Source: Microbacterium sp. MYb62
GTDB taxonomy: Bacteria > Actinomycetota > Actinomycetes > Actinomycetales > Microbacteriaceae
Assembly: GCF_002979475.1 (NCBI RefSeq)
Contig: NZ_PCOY01000011.1
Location: 1 to 64,000 of the forward strand
DNA length: 64,000 nt
Direction: 5' to 3'
Numbering within the stretch: the stretch's first letter is position 1; each line of letters begins with the position of its first letter. Under the pieces are notes generated by a model. The model worked only from the letters and a program-made list of their open reading frames with translations, ran no database searches and was not told the origin of the DNA. The position numbers were made by a program, and so were the translations under genes. Shown piece after piece: positions 9,979-18,491 of the stretch.

Positions 9979-10637
9979 TGGATCGCCTGAACGAACTGTG
10001 GCCCGAGCTGTGGAAGGCCGCGCTCGAGACGCTCTACATGACGACGTTCGCGCTCGTCCTCGGAGGCATCCTCGGCCTGGCGATCGGCGTCATCCTCTAT
10101 GTCACCCGTCCCGGCGGGCTCGCGCAGAACAAGCCCGTCGCTTTCATCGCGAACCTCGGGGTGAACTTCTTCCGGCCGATCCCGTTCGTGCTCTTCGTGG
10201 CGGTCGCCCAGCCGTTCGCCCGCGTGGTGGTCGGTACCGGGATCGGCACGACGGCGGGCGCGTTCATGATCGCGCTCGCCGCCGCCTTCGCGATCGGACG
10301 CATCGTGGAGCAGCACCTCGTGTCGGTGTCGCCCGGAGTGATCGAAGCCGCCCGTGCGATGGGAGCCGGCCCCTGGCGCATCCTGTTCACCGTGGCGATC
10401 CCCGAGTCGCTGGGCCCGCTGATCCTCGGCTACACGTTCATCGTGGTCGCACTCATCGACATGACGGCCATGGCCGGGCTGATCGGTGGCGGCGGTCTCG
10501 GCGCGTTCGCCCAGATCTACGGGTTCCGGCAGTTCGAACCGGTCGTGATGTGGACGGCGATCGTCCTGATCGTGGTGTTCGTGCACCTCGTGCAGATGCT
10601 GGGCACGCGCCTGGCACGCAAGGTCATGCGCCGCTGA
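9978..10637 (+). CDS. metI: Methionine ABC transporter permease
   Basis: A 219-residue inner-membrane permease with about five helices and the ATPase-contact loop EAARAMGAGPWRI (about 117-129), typical of MetI. It works with MetN and MetQ to import methionine. Its last 14 bases overlap, tail to tail, the end of the pseudouridine synthase gene on the other strand. Confidence 0.95.
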   Translation: MDRLNELWPELWKAALETLYMTTFALVLGGILGLAIGVILYVTRPGGLAQNKPVAFIANLGVNFFRPIPFVLFVAVAQPFARVVVGTGIGTTAGAFMIALAAAFAIGRIVEQHLVSVSPGVIEAARAMGAGPWRILFTVAIPESLGPLILGYTFIVVALIDMTAMAGLIGGGGLGAFAQIYGFRQFEPVVMWTAIVLIVVFVHLVQMLGTRLARKVMRR

Positions 10638-11598
10638 GGGGAGCCTCGCTGTCGGGAGCTCTGTCGACGGGATTCTCGCCGACCGGTGCGTCCTGCAGGG
10701 TGCGCCGCGTGGTGAACACCCGCTCCGCCCCGCTCAGCGGATCGACGAAGCTCAGCTCCCTGGCGAGCAGCTGCAGCGGTCGCTCGAAGTCGTCCGGCAG
10801 ATCCGCGAGCAGCTCAGGGTAGAAGCGATCGTTGAGGATGCCGATGCCGAGCGCGGCGAGATGCACGCGCAGCTGGTGCATCTTGCCGCTGTGCGGGCGC
10901 AGCAGAGTGTGCACCACGCGGTCGTCGCTGCCGATCAGCTCGATCAGCGTCTCGGCGTTCGGTTCCCTGGCGTCGTCGACCTGCACGCGCACCTGTGCGC
11001 GGGGCTTCTCGATGTGGTTGCGGTACACCACGGGGAACGCCGGGAGAGAAGCGTCTTCCGGCAGGGCCGACACGGCCTCGTACACCTTCTGCACCTGCCG
11101 GTTCTCGAACAGCAGCTGGTAGGCGCCGCGAGTCGCGGGGCGTGACGAGAACATCAGCAGCCCGGCGGTCGCACGGTCCAGGCGGTGGATCGGCGCCAGC
11201 TCGGGGTTGTCGAGGAGGTTGCGCAGTCGCACCAGCGCCGAGTTCTGCAGGAACTTGCCGCCGGGAGTCGTGGGCAGGAAATGCGGCTTGTCCACGACCA
11301 CGAGATGCTCGTCCTGATGCAGGATCTCGATCTCGAACGGGATCCGCGTCTCGACGGCGGGCTCGCGGTAGTACCAGACGAACTCGACGCTGCCGAGCGG
11401 GGCGTCGCGCGGGACGGCCGAGCCGTCGGCGCGCACGATGTCGCCGCGGTCGAACCTCTGCAGCAGACGCTCGGGGTCGAGGTGGAAGAAGCGCTCGACC
11501 ATGTAGGCGGCGACGGTGGGCCAGGTGCCGGTGAGGGGCACGTGCAGGCGTGTCGCCCCCACGCCGTCACGGACGGGGAGGGGAGAGGGCATGCCCAT
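10624..11598 (-). CDS. RluA-family RNA pseudouridine synthase
   Basis: A 324-residue enzyme that converts uridine to pseudouridine in rRNA or tRNA. The catalytic motif HRLDRATAG (around residue 144, Asp as nucleophile) and the later motif GKMHQLRVHLAALG are clear. The N-terminus contains a possible S4-like part (LLQRFDRGDIVRADG). The exact target base cannot be read from sequence. It starts 13 bases after the marR-like gene on the same strand, so the two are probably cotranscribed. The start is uncertain: ATG at 11598 or 11592. Confidence 0.88.
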   Translation of the reverse strand: MGMPSPLPVRDGVGATRLHVPLTGTWPTVAAYMVERFFHLDPERLLQRFDRGDIVRADGSAVPRDAPLGSVEFVWYYREPAVETRIPFEIEILHQDEHLVVVDKPHFLPTTPGGKFLQNSALVRLRNLLDNPELAPIHRLDRATAGLLMFSSRPATRGAYQLLFENRQVQKVYEAVSALPEDASLPAFPVVYRNHIEKPRAQVRVQVDDAREPNAETLIELIGSDDRVVHTLLRPHSGKMHQLRVHLAALGIGILNDRFYPELLADLPDDFERPLQLLARELSFVDPLSGAERVFTTRRTLQDAPVGENPVDRAPDSEAPLSGA

Positions 11599-11611
11599 CA
11601 GCTGCGGCCGG

Positions 11612-12106
11612 TCACGAGTCGAAGCTCAGGCTCAGCTTGCGCAGCAGTCCGGCCAGGCGATCTCTGTCCGCACGGGACAGCGCCTGCAGCAGGTCGGCCT
11701 CGACGTCGACGAGGCGGGTGATGGCGGCATCCACGCGGATGCGGCCGTCGTCGGTGAGGATCACCAGCACACTGCGTCCGTCGCCGGGGTCGGCCTCACG
11801 GCGCACGAAACGACGGCCGACGAGCCTGTCGATCCGGTTCGTCATCGTGCCGCTCGACACCAGGGTCTGCTGCAACAGCTGCTTGGGGGAGAGCTGGAAC
11901 GGTGCGCCCGCCCGACGCAGCGCCGAGAGGACGTCCCACTCCCAGTGCTCCAGGTCGCTGCGACGGAACACGTCGCGGCGCGCGCGGTCGAGGTGCCGCG
12001 ACAACCGGTCCATCCGTGACAGGACTTCCAGCGGGGAGAAGTCGAGGTCGGGACGCTGGGTGTTCCACGCGCCGACGATCCGGTCGACCTCATCCACCTC
12101 GCTCAT
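11612..12106 (-). CDS. MarR-family transcriptional regulator
   Basis: A 164-residue winged-helix regulator. The recognition segment is SSGTMTNRIDRLVGRRFVRR (about 84-103), followed by the wing DPGDGRSVLVILT. Helices at both ends would form the dimer interface. The target is unknown; the neighbouring pseudouridine synthase and the GNAT gene are candidates. ATG at 12106 lies six bases after a GATAAT box, so the mRNA is probably leaderless. Confidence 0.88.
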   Translation of the reverse strand: MSEVDEVDRIVGAWNTQRPDLDFSPLEVLSRMDRLSRHLDRARRDVFRRSDLEHWEWDVLSALRRAGAPFQLSPKQLLQQTLVSSGTMTNRIDRLVGRRFVRREADPGDGRSVLVILTDDGRIRVDAAITRLVDVEADLLQALSRADRDRLAGLLRKLSLSFDS

Positions 12107-12112
12107 CCGCCC

Positions 12113-12118
12113 ATTATC
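12113..12118 (-). promoter_or_regulatory. -10 box GATAAT for the marR-like gene
   Basis: GATAAT on the minus strand, six bases, then the ATG at 12106. This is one of the better -10 matches of the leaderless set. Confidence 0.55.
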
Positions 12119-12136
12119 GCGTGTGCGGGTCGGGGA

Positions 12137-12610
12137 TCAGGACGCCGAGGGCAGCTCGAGCGTCATGAACGTGCTGTGCGGGTCGGAGACGTAACCGCCG
12201 AACGGGCCGCATTCGCGGAAGCCGGCTGCGGCATACATCGCGCGGGCCGGGAGGAAGAAGTCCGCGCTCCCGGTCTCGAGCGAGAGCCGGCGGATGCCGC
12301 GAGCGGCGGCATCGGCGAGGAGGAACGACAGCATGGACCGCCCGAGACCCCGTCCGCGCAGGGTCGGATCGGTCCGCATCGACTTGAGCTCCTCGTGCCC
12401 GTCCTCGACCGCCGCCAGTGCGCCGGTGGCGGCGGGGCGACCGTCGAGCATCCCCGCGAACAGTCGGACGCCCGGTGCGAGCAGCCGCTCGAAGACCAGG
12501 GCGTGGCGGCTCTCCGGCGGTGCCGTGTGCTCCATCTCCGCGTGGTGGGCGGCCAGGAAGGCTGCGATGGCGGGGTCGGCGGCCTCGATCCGTTCGATCA
12601 CGATGCTCAT
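12137..12610 (-). CDS. GNAT-family N-acetyltransferase
   Basis: A 157-residue acetyl-CoA-dependent acetyltransferase. The acetyl-CoA loop RGRGLGRSML is at about 86-95, preceded by the strand carrying ELKSMRTDPTL, and the C-terminal part has AMYAAAGFRECGPFG. Close in sequence style to PapG/ElaA-like small-molecule acetyltransferases; the substrate is unknown. ATG at 12610 follows the weak box GATGCT by six bases. Confidence 0.85.
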   Translation of the reverse strand: MSIVIERIEAADPAIAAFLAAHHAEMEHTAPPESRHALVFERLLAPGVRLFAGMLDGRPAATGALAAVEDGHEELKSMRTDPTLRGRGLGRSMLSFLLADAAARGIRRLSLETGSADFFLPARAMYAAAGFRECGPFGGYVSDPHSTFMTLELPSAS

Positions 12611-12719
12611 GTCGTCAGCATCCCAGAGCCGTGTTTCGGACGGATGACGGGCGACGGTGTCAGCGGAACCGGGGCCGGAGCATGGCAGACTTGATCCGCG
12701 GCGCCCTCGGGTGGCGCGG

Positions 12720-12791
12720 TCCGCCGTGGTGTAATGGCAGCACGACAGCCTTTGGAGCTGTGAGGTCTAGGTTCGAGTCCTGGCGGCGGAG
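12720..12791 (+). tRNA. tRNA-Gln (anticodon TTG)
   Basis: Seventy-two bases fold as a tRNA. The acceptor stem is TCCGCCG (12720-12726) with CGGCGGA (12784-12790), with discriminator G12791. The anticodon stem ACAGC/GCTGT encloses a loop with TTG at 12752-12754, and the T-arm contains GGTTCGAGTCC. CCA is not encoded. The glmU start codon follows after a single base. Confidence 0.97.
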
Positions 12792-12792
12792 C

Positions 12793-14223
12793 ATGACTGG
12801 GAACAATCTCGCCATCGTCGTCCTCGCCGCGGGCCAGGGCACTCGGATGAAGTCGCGCCTGCCCAAGGTGCTGCACCCGATCAGCGGGCGTCCGCTCGTG
12901 GGTCACGTGCTCACGACGGCGGGGCGGCTGCAGGCGGCGCACGTGGAGGTCGTCGTCCGGCACGAGCGCGACCAGGTCGTCGCCGCGCTCACGGAGGACT
13001 ACCCCGACGCGGTGTTCGTCGACCAGGATGACGTCCCCGGCACCGGCCGTGCGGTGCAGGTCGCGATCGACGCGCTTCCCGACGACTTCGACGGCGACGT
13101 GCTGGTGCTGTCGGGAGACTGCCCCCTGGCTGACGTCGACACCCTCGCGGCGTTCGTGGCCGAGCACCGTGCCTCGGGTGCGCCGGCCACGCTGATGACC
13201 GCGCTGGTCGACGACCCGACCGGCTACGGACGCGTCGTGCGCGATGCCGACGGGAGCGTCGACCGCATCGTCGAGCAGAAGGATGCGAGCGCCGAGGAGG
13301 CGGCGGTCCGCGAGATCAACGCCGGGATGTACGTGTTCCGTGCCGCGACGCTTCGCACCTACCTGCCGCAGCTGAGCCTCGACAACGCCCAGCGTGAGAT
13401 GTACCTGACCGACGTGCCGGGGCTGCTCCGTCGCGACGGTGACCGTGTCGCGGCATCGGTGGTGTCCGATGTCACAGTCACCTACGGTGTCAACGACCGC
13501 ACGCAGCTCGCTCTGGTCGGGCGTCTGCTCAACCAGCGGATCGTGCGTCACTGGCAGCTCGAGGGTGTGACCGTGATCGACCCGGCCACCACCTGGATCG
13601 ACGACGACGCGAAGCTCGCACCCGACGTCACGATCCTTCCGAACACGCAGATCCTGCGCGCCACGGTGATCGCGGCCGGAGCCGTCATCGGGCCCGACAC
13701 GACGCTCGTCGACTGCGAGGTCGGCGAGGACGCGATCGTCCGCCGCTCCGATGCGACCCTCGCCGTGATCGGCGCCGAAGCCACCGTCGGTCCGTTCTCG
13801 TTCCTCCGCCCCGGCACCGTGCTGGGCGCCAAGGGCAAGATCGGCGCCTATGTCGAGACCAAGAACGCCGAGATCGGCGAAGGCAGCAAGGTCCCGCACC
13901 TCTCCTACGTCGGCGACGCGACGATCGGCCGCGGCGTGAACCTCGGTGCGAGCACGATCACCGCGAACTACGACGACGTGCACAAGCACCGCACCGAGAT
14001 CGGCGACGAGGTGCACACCGGGTCGCACACGGTGCTCGTCGCGCCCGTTAGGCTGGGTGCAGGCGCGAAGACCGGCGCCGGCGCGGTCGTCCGCAAGGAT
14101 GTCCCGGCCGGAGCCTTGGCCATGACCGTCGCCCCCCAGCGCAACATCGAAGGCTGGGTCGAGAAGAACAGAGCAGGCACGGGCGCGGCGGATGCTGCGT
14201 CCCGCGAGAATTCGGCGGAATAG
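12793..14223 (+). CDS. glmU: Bifunctional GlmU: GlcN-1-P acetyltransferase / GlcNAc-1-P uridyltransferase
   Basis: A 476-residue cytoplasmic enzyme making UDP-GlcNAc for peptidoglycan. The N-terminal uridyltransferase domain carries LAAGQGTRMKSRLPKVLHP (about 10-28). From about residue 255 the left-handed beta-helix acetyltransferase domain has hexapeptide repeats, with the catalytic region around SYVGDATIGRGVNLGA and NYDDVHKHRTEIGD. The ATG is only two bases after the 3' end of tRNA-Gln, with no room for a ribosome site outside the tRNA. prs follows with a seven-base gap. Confidence 0.96.
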   Translation: MTGNNLAIVVLAAGQGTRMKSRLPKVLHPISGRPLVGHVLTTAGRLQAAHVEVVVRHERDQVVAALTEDYPDAVFVDQDDVPGTGRAVQVAIDALPDDFDGDVLVLSGDCPLADVDTLAAFVAEHRASGAPATLMTALVDDPTGYGRVVRDADGSVDRIVEQKDASAEEAAVREINAGMYVFRAATLRTYLPQLSLDNAQREMYLTDVPGLLRRDGDRVAASVVSDVTVTYGVNDRTQLALVGRLLNQRIVRHWQLEGVTVIDPATTWIDDDAKLAPDVTILPNTQILRATVIAAGAVIGPDTTLVDCEVGEDAIVRRSDATLAVIGAEATVGPFSFLRPGTVLGAKGKIGAYVETKNAEIGEGSKVPHLSYVGDATIGRGVNLGASTITANYDDVHKHRTEIGDEVHTGSHTVLVAPVRLGAGAKTGAGAVVRKDVPAGALAMTVAPQRNIEGWVEKNRAGTGAADAASRENSAE

Positions 14224-14230
14224 GCGGAGC

Positions 14231-15265
14231 ATGGCGCGCAAGAAGAAGACGGTCGATCTGGATCGCGACAACGGCGTGGCACCCGGGATCATCGCCAAGA
14301 CCAAGAAGCGGCTCGTCGTCGCCGGCGGGCGCTCCCATCCCGCGCTCACGGCGGCCGTCGCCGAGGCGCTCGGCACCGAGATCGCTCCGGTCGAGCACCG
14401 CACCTTCGCCTCGGGCGAGATCTACGCCCGCTTCGAGGTCTCCATCCGCGGGGTGGACCTCTTCCTGATCCAGACGTTCGGTGAGCCGGTCAACGAGTGG
14501 CTCATGGAGACGCTCATCATGATCGACGCCGCCAAGCGCGCGTCGGCCAAGCGCATCACCGTCGTCGCGCCGTACTATCCGTATTCGCGTCAGGACAAGA
14601 AGGGCCGCGGACGCGAGCCGATCAGCGCCCGTCTCGTCGCCGACCTGCTGAAGACCGCCGGCGCCGATCGTGTCATGAGCGTCGACCTGCACGCGGCGCA
14701 GATCCAGGGCTTCTTCGACGGCCCCGTCGATCACCTGTTCGCCAAGCCCGTGCTGCTGGACTACTTCGAGCGCACCCTCTCTCCGCAGGACCGCGAGATC
14801 CTCACCGTCGTCTCCCCGGACATGGGTCGCGTGCGCGTGGCCGACACCTGGTCCGACAGCCTCGGCGCTCCGCTCGCCATCATCCACAAGCGTCGTGACC
14901 CGAAGGTCGCCAACCAGGTCTCCGTGCACGAGATCGTCGGCGCCGTCGAAGGTCGCACCTGCCTTCTCGTCGACGACATGATCGACACCGGCGGCACGAT
15001 CGTCAAGGCCGCGCAGGCGCTCAAGGCGGCCGGTGCGCATCGCGTGATCGTCGCCGCCACGCACGCGATCTTCAGTGACCCGGCATCCGAGCGGCTGCAG
15101 GATTCGTCGATCGACGAGGTCGTCATCACCGACACGATCCCGCTGACCGAGTCGCGCCGCTGGGACAAGCTGACGATCCTCCCGATCGCCCCGCTGCTGG
15201 CTCGCGCCATCCACGAGGTCTTCGAGGACGGCTCCGTGACGAGCATGTTCGGCGGCGACGCGTAA
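14231..15265 (+). CDS. prs: Ribose-phosphate pyrophosphokinase
   Basis: A 344-residue enzyme that makes PRPP from ribose-5-phosphate and ATP for nucleotide, His and Trp synthesis. It has the ATP-binding flexible loop region YYPYSRQDKK (about 115-124), the catalytic-loop segment around HKRRDPK and the PRPP site LLVDDMIDTGGTI. GGCGGAGC precedes the ATG at 14231, and an upstream in-frame ATG lacks a ribosome site. It forms an operon with glmU. Confidence 0.96.
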   Translation: MARKKKTVDLDRDNGVAPGIIAKTKKRLVVAGGRSHPALTAAVAEALGTEIAPVEHRTFASGEIYARFEVSIRGVDLFLIQTFGEPVNEWLMETLIMIDAAKRASAKRITVVAPYYPYSRQDKKGRGREPISARLVADLLKTAGADRVMSVDLHAAQIQGFFDGPVDHLFAKPVLLDYFERTLSPQDREILTVVSPDMGRVRVADTWSDSLGAPLAIIHKRRDPKVANQVSVHEIVGAVEGRTCLLVDDMIDTGGTIVKAAQALKAAGAHRVIVAATHAIFSDPASERLQDSSIDEVVITDTIPLTESRRWDKLTILPIAPLLARAIHEVFEDGSVTSMFGGDA

Positions 15266-15358
15266 CGCATCGTCACGGCACAGCCCGCGCATAGCCGTCG
15301 TGCCTACGGTCGAATGGTCGACGAGCGCGTCGACCGACACCGAGCCGGGAGGACCCGC

Positions 15359-15832
15359 ATGATCCGCACGACCGTACCGACCTCTGTCCGCAAGGGATCC
15401 GCACTGCTCGGGGTCGCGGGTCTGTTCGTCCTCGCCGGATGCTCCGGTACCGCGGACGCCGAAGCCCCGGCCGACGACAGCAGCACGGCGGGCACCGGGT
15501 CATCGTCCCAATCCTCCGGCGGCGACTCGACGGCGACCTACGCCGACGGCAGCTACACCGCTGACGGCTCGTATCAGACCCCCGAGACGGTCGAGAAGAT
15601 CTCCGTCACGCTGACTCTCGCCGACGGCGTCGTGACCGATGTCGAGGTCACGGGCGACCCGCAGGCGCCCGAGACCGAGCAGTACCAGGGCCAGTTCATC
15701 GACGGCATCGCCGCCGAGGTCGAGGGGGTGGCGATCGACGACCTGGACGTCAGCCGCGTCGCCGGCTCCTCGCTGACCAGCGGCGGGTTCAACGCCGCCG
15801 TCGAGGCCATCAAGGAGCAGGCAGCCGCCTAG
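15359..15832 (+). CDS. FMN-binding domain lipoprotein (extracytoplasmic)
   Basis: A 157-residue exported lipoprotein. The lipobox is LAGC with Cys28, followed by a long Ser/Thr/Gly/Ala linker (about 30-65) and an FMN_bind domain (about 68-155), with DGVVTDVEVTG and near the end AGSSLTSGGFNAAVEA. The latter aligns with the SGATLTS flavinylation motif of NqrC/RnfG, but Ser stands where Thr normally carries the covalent FMN. It is followed by apbE, the FMN transferase, and by a NqrB-like reductase, so it is probably the outer electron carrier of that module. GGGAGGA lies before the ATG at 15359. Confidence 0.88.
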   Translation: MIRTTVPTSVRKGSALLGVAGLFVLAGCSGTADAEAPADDSSTAGTGSSSQSSGGDSTATYADGSYTADGSYQTPETVEKISVTLTLADGVVTDVEVTGDPQAPETEQYQGQFIDGIAAEVEGVAIDDLDVSRVAGSSLTSGGFNAAVEAIKEQAAA

Positions 15833-15846
15833 GCGCCTGCGGCCGC

Positions 15847-16728
15847 ATGGCGAGCTGGCGCTTCGAGGCGATCGGAACGCACTGGGAGATCGAGACGACC
15901 GATCCGCTCTCGGATGAGGTCCGCACCATGGTCTCCGCCGAGATCGCGCGGTTCGACGGCGAGTGGTCCCGGTTCCGTGACGACTCCGACGTCGCCCGAC
16001 TGGGCCGGGAGGGCGGTGTGCTCACATCGAGCGATGCCGGCGCGATGCTCGACGCGTATCGGGCTCTCTCCGCGGCGACGGCCGGTGCGGTCAATCCTCT
16101 CGTGGCCGCAAGCCTCGACGCACTCGGATACGACGCCGACTACTCGCTCGTCGCGGGCGAGCCGGTCGTCGCCCCGGTCGACTGGAAGACTCGGATGTCG
16201 TGGACGACGACCGAGGTCGCGGCATCCGAGCCCCTGCTCCTCGATGTCGGTGCGCTGGGCAAGGGGCGCCTGGTCGATCTCGTGTGCGAGCGGCTGGCAT
16301 CGGTCCCCGGCGACCTCGTGGTCGATGCGGGTGGCGACATCCGCGTCCGCGGAGCGGGCGTGCGCATCGGTCTCGAGCATCCGTACGACCTGAAGAAGGC
16401 GATCGGGGTCGTCGAGCTGCGGGACCAGGCGCTGTGCGCCTCGGCGATCAACAGGCGCACGTGGGGGAGCGGGCTGCATCATGTCCTCGATGCCCGGACC
16501 GGACTCCCCGTGCGCACGTGGGCCGCGACCTGGGCGCTGGCCCCCGAGGCGATGAGGGCGGATGCCGCGGCGACAGCCCTCTTCTTCGAGGGCGGTGCCG
16601 AGCTCGCGGCATCCTGGGGCGTGGAATGGGTGCGGATGAGCACCGACGGACGGGTGCAGCGTTCGCCCGCCTGTCCTGCCGAGCTGTTCGTCGCCGGGGG
16701 AAACATGCGCGGCGCCGGCTCGAACTAG
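15847..16728 (+). CDS. apbE: FAD:protein FMN transferase
   Basis: A 293-residue ApbE enzyme that moves FMN from FAD onto a Ser/Thr of target proteins, with Mg2+. Family motifs are DVGALGKGRLVD (about 135-146), VDAGGDIRVRG (about 159-169) and GLHHVLDARTG (about 209-219). The N-terminal GTHWEIE matches the usual GT-x-W start. No signal peptide is visible, although many ApbE proteins are exported. It starts 14 bases after the FMN-binding lipoprotein, its likely substrate, and ends six bases before the membrane reductase gene. Confidence 0.93.
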   Translation: MASWRFEAIGTHWEIETTDPLSDEVRTMVSAEIARFDGEWSRFRDDSDVARLGREGGVLTSSDAGAMLDAYRALSAATAGAVNPLVAASLDALGYDADYSLVAGEPVVAPVDWKTRMSWTTTEVAASEPLLLDVGALGKGRLVDLVCERLASVPGDLVVDAGGDIRVRGAGVRIGLEHPYDLKKAIGVVELRDQALCASAINRRTWGSGLHHVLDARTGLPVRTWAATWALAPEAMRADAAATALFFEGGAELAASWGVEWVRMSTDGRVQRSPACPAELFVAGGNMRGAGSN

Positions 16729-16734
16729 GGAAGA

Positions 16735-18318
16735 GTGGAGAACGTGATCACCTCATTCGCCGCCGCACGTCAGCGGGTCCTCGCGGTGCTGGGCTCGCTG
16801 TCGATGTACCGTCTCGTGCTGTTCGCGCTGGTCGCCCTCGCGGTCATCGCCTTCGTGCTGTCGCTGTTCGGCGTGATCGTCTCGCCGACTCCGCTCGAGA
16901 TGGTCGCCTCGTTCCTCGTGCTCGCTATCGTCATCTCCGCCGTGGATGCGGCGGCGCAGCGCATCCTGCGACTCCCCTGGCGCATCGAATCATCTCTGGT
17001 CACGGCGCTCATCCTGCTGTTCGTGCTCCGCCCGGGTGTCGAACCGGGAGCGCTGCTCGGGCTGGCCCTCGCCGGCGCGGTGGCGAGCGTCTCGAAGTAT
17101 CTGATCGCGTGGCGCGGACGCCACATCTTCAACCCGGCCGCGTTCGGAGCCGCCGTGGTGTCGATCCTCGGCGCCTTCGGGGCATTCGAATGGCTGGGCA
17201 CGTCGTCGTCGTGGTGGGTGGGCACTCCGGTGCTGACGATTCCGGTCGCCGTGCTGGGTCTCGCGGTGCTCTGGCGCACCGAGAAGATCCGCGTCGTGCT
17301 GGTGTTCCTGCTCGTCGCGGTCGCCACCTCCGTGGTGCGGCAGGCGGTGCAGGCCACGCAGTTCGACATCGCGTTCGACGCCGCGACCGCGCTGCAGTTC
17401 GCCGTGCTCCAGTCGCCGTTCCTGTTCCTCGGGGCGTTCATGCTCTCGGAGCCGCTCACGCTGCCCCCGCGTCGTCGTCAGCAGTTCGCGGTGGCCGTCG
17501 TGGTGGGCCTGCTCGCAGGGTGGCCGATCTCGGTGGCGGGGCTGTTCACGCTCGGTCAGGAGCGCGCACTCCTGATCGGCAACCTGGTGGCGTTCGCCTT
17601 CGCCCTGCGCGGGTCGGTGCGGCTCGTGCTCGAGCGGCGCGCGTTCGTCACCCCGACCGCGCAGGAGCTGACCTTCCGCGCCAAGGGGCGGGTGCGCTTC
17701 CTCCCGGGGCAGTACCTCGAGCTCGACGTGCCGCATCATCGACCCGACGCTCGTGGCACCCGCCGGGAGTTCAGCATCGTGTCGGCGCCGGCCGATCTGC
17801 CGACGCTGCGCATCGCGTACAAGAACGGCGACCAGAAGCATCCCTCGAGCTACAAGCGCGCTCTCGCCGCCGCGGAACCCGGCGCGACGTTCGCGGTCAC
17901 GGGCACCTGGGGCGACTTCATCCTGCCGCGTGGCGATCAGCCGGTGCTCATGGTGGCTGCGGGGATCGGCGTGACACCGTTCGTCTCCCAGCTGCGGCAG
18001 CTGCAGGCGACGGGGCGACAGCGTGACGTGGTGCTCGTGTACGTGGCATCCGAGGCATCGGAACTCGCCTTCCGCGATGAGCTCGCAGCGACCGGCGTGC
18101 GCACGGTCGTGTTCACCCGTGACGAGCCCGCAGACCTCCCCGCGCACTGGTCCTGGGCACAGGGCGCTCGTCTGGATGCGGAGACCCTGGAGCGCACGGT
18201 CGACGACCTCGCGGTGCGCCATGCCTTCATCTCGGGTCCGCCGCGACTGATCGCCGACCTCGCCCCGGCGTTGCAGAAGGCCCGGAGCCTCACGACAGAC
18301 GCCTTCGCCGGCTACTGA
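16735..18318 (+). CDS. Fusion of NqrB/RnfD-like membrane domain and ferredoxin-reductase-like domain
   Basis: A 527-residue two-part protein. Residues 20 to about 300 hold around nine membrane helices; HIFNPAAFGAAVVSI (about 125-139) and SEPLTLPPRRRQQ resemble NqrB/RnfD, where flavin binds. Residues 310-527 are a ferredoxin-NADP-reductase fold: FAD motif RREFSIVSAP, NAD(P) motif VAAGIGVTPF and a GPPRLI end. No iron-sulfur domain is present. Predicted role: move electrons from cytoplasmic NAD(P)H through the membrane to the flavinylated lipoprotein. The start is GTG at 16735 after GGGAAGA. Confidence 0.88.
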   Translation: MENVITSFAAARQRVLAVLGSLSMYRLVLFALVALAVIAFVLSLFGVIVSPTPLEMVASFLVLAIVISAVDAAAQRILRLPWRIESSLVTALILLFVLRPGVEPGALLGLALAGAVASVSKYLIAWRGRHIFNPAAFGAAVVSILGAFGAFEWLGTSSSWWVGTPVLTIPVAVLGLAVLWRTEKIRVVLVFLLVAVATSVVRQAVQATQFDIAFDAATALQFAVLQSPFLFLGAFMLSEPLTLPPRRRQQFAVAVVVGLLAGWPISVAGLFTLGQERALLIGNLVAFAFALRGSVRLVLERRAFVTPTAQELTFRAKGRVRFLPGQYLELDVPHHRPDARGTRREFSIVSAPADLPTLRIAYKNGDQKHPSSYKRALAAAEPGATFAVTGTWGDFILPRGDQPVLMVAAGIGVTPFVSQLRQLQATGRQRDVVLVYVASEASELAFRDELAATGVRTVVFTRDEPADLPAHWSWAQGARLDAETLERTVDDLAVRHAFISGPPRLIADLAPALQKARSLTTDAFAGY

Positions 18319-18491
18319 ATCGCGGTCAGGCGCATCCCGGCACGGAGCGGCATTCGTCGGGAGATGGTGCGGATGCGGGGTGCATCGACCGCCGGTGTCC
18401 CGACGCCCGTGCAACCACCCGACAGGGGCGCGGTGAATCTCTTTCCTGCACCTCCCTCCATCCGTCCCGCGCATTGCTGCGGAACCACGGG
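18319..18491. other. Convergent intergenic gap, nothing recognised
   Basis: This 173-base gap lies between the reductase and kinase stops. I see no convincing hairpin with a T-run and no gene. Confidence 0.4.

Noticed and set aside
12418..14223. A 601-codon open frame running through the tRNA-Gln gene into glmU
   Set aside because: The first 125 codons cross the GNAT gene on the other strand and the whole tRNA. GlmU similarity starts only at the ATG after the tRNA.
12720..15358. Integration site of a mobile element at tRNA-Gln
   Set aside because: tRNA genes are common targets, but no integrase, no repeat of the tRNA 3' end and no change in composition was seen up to the accessory block.
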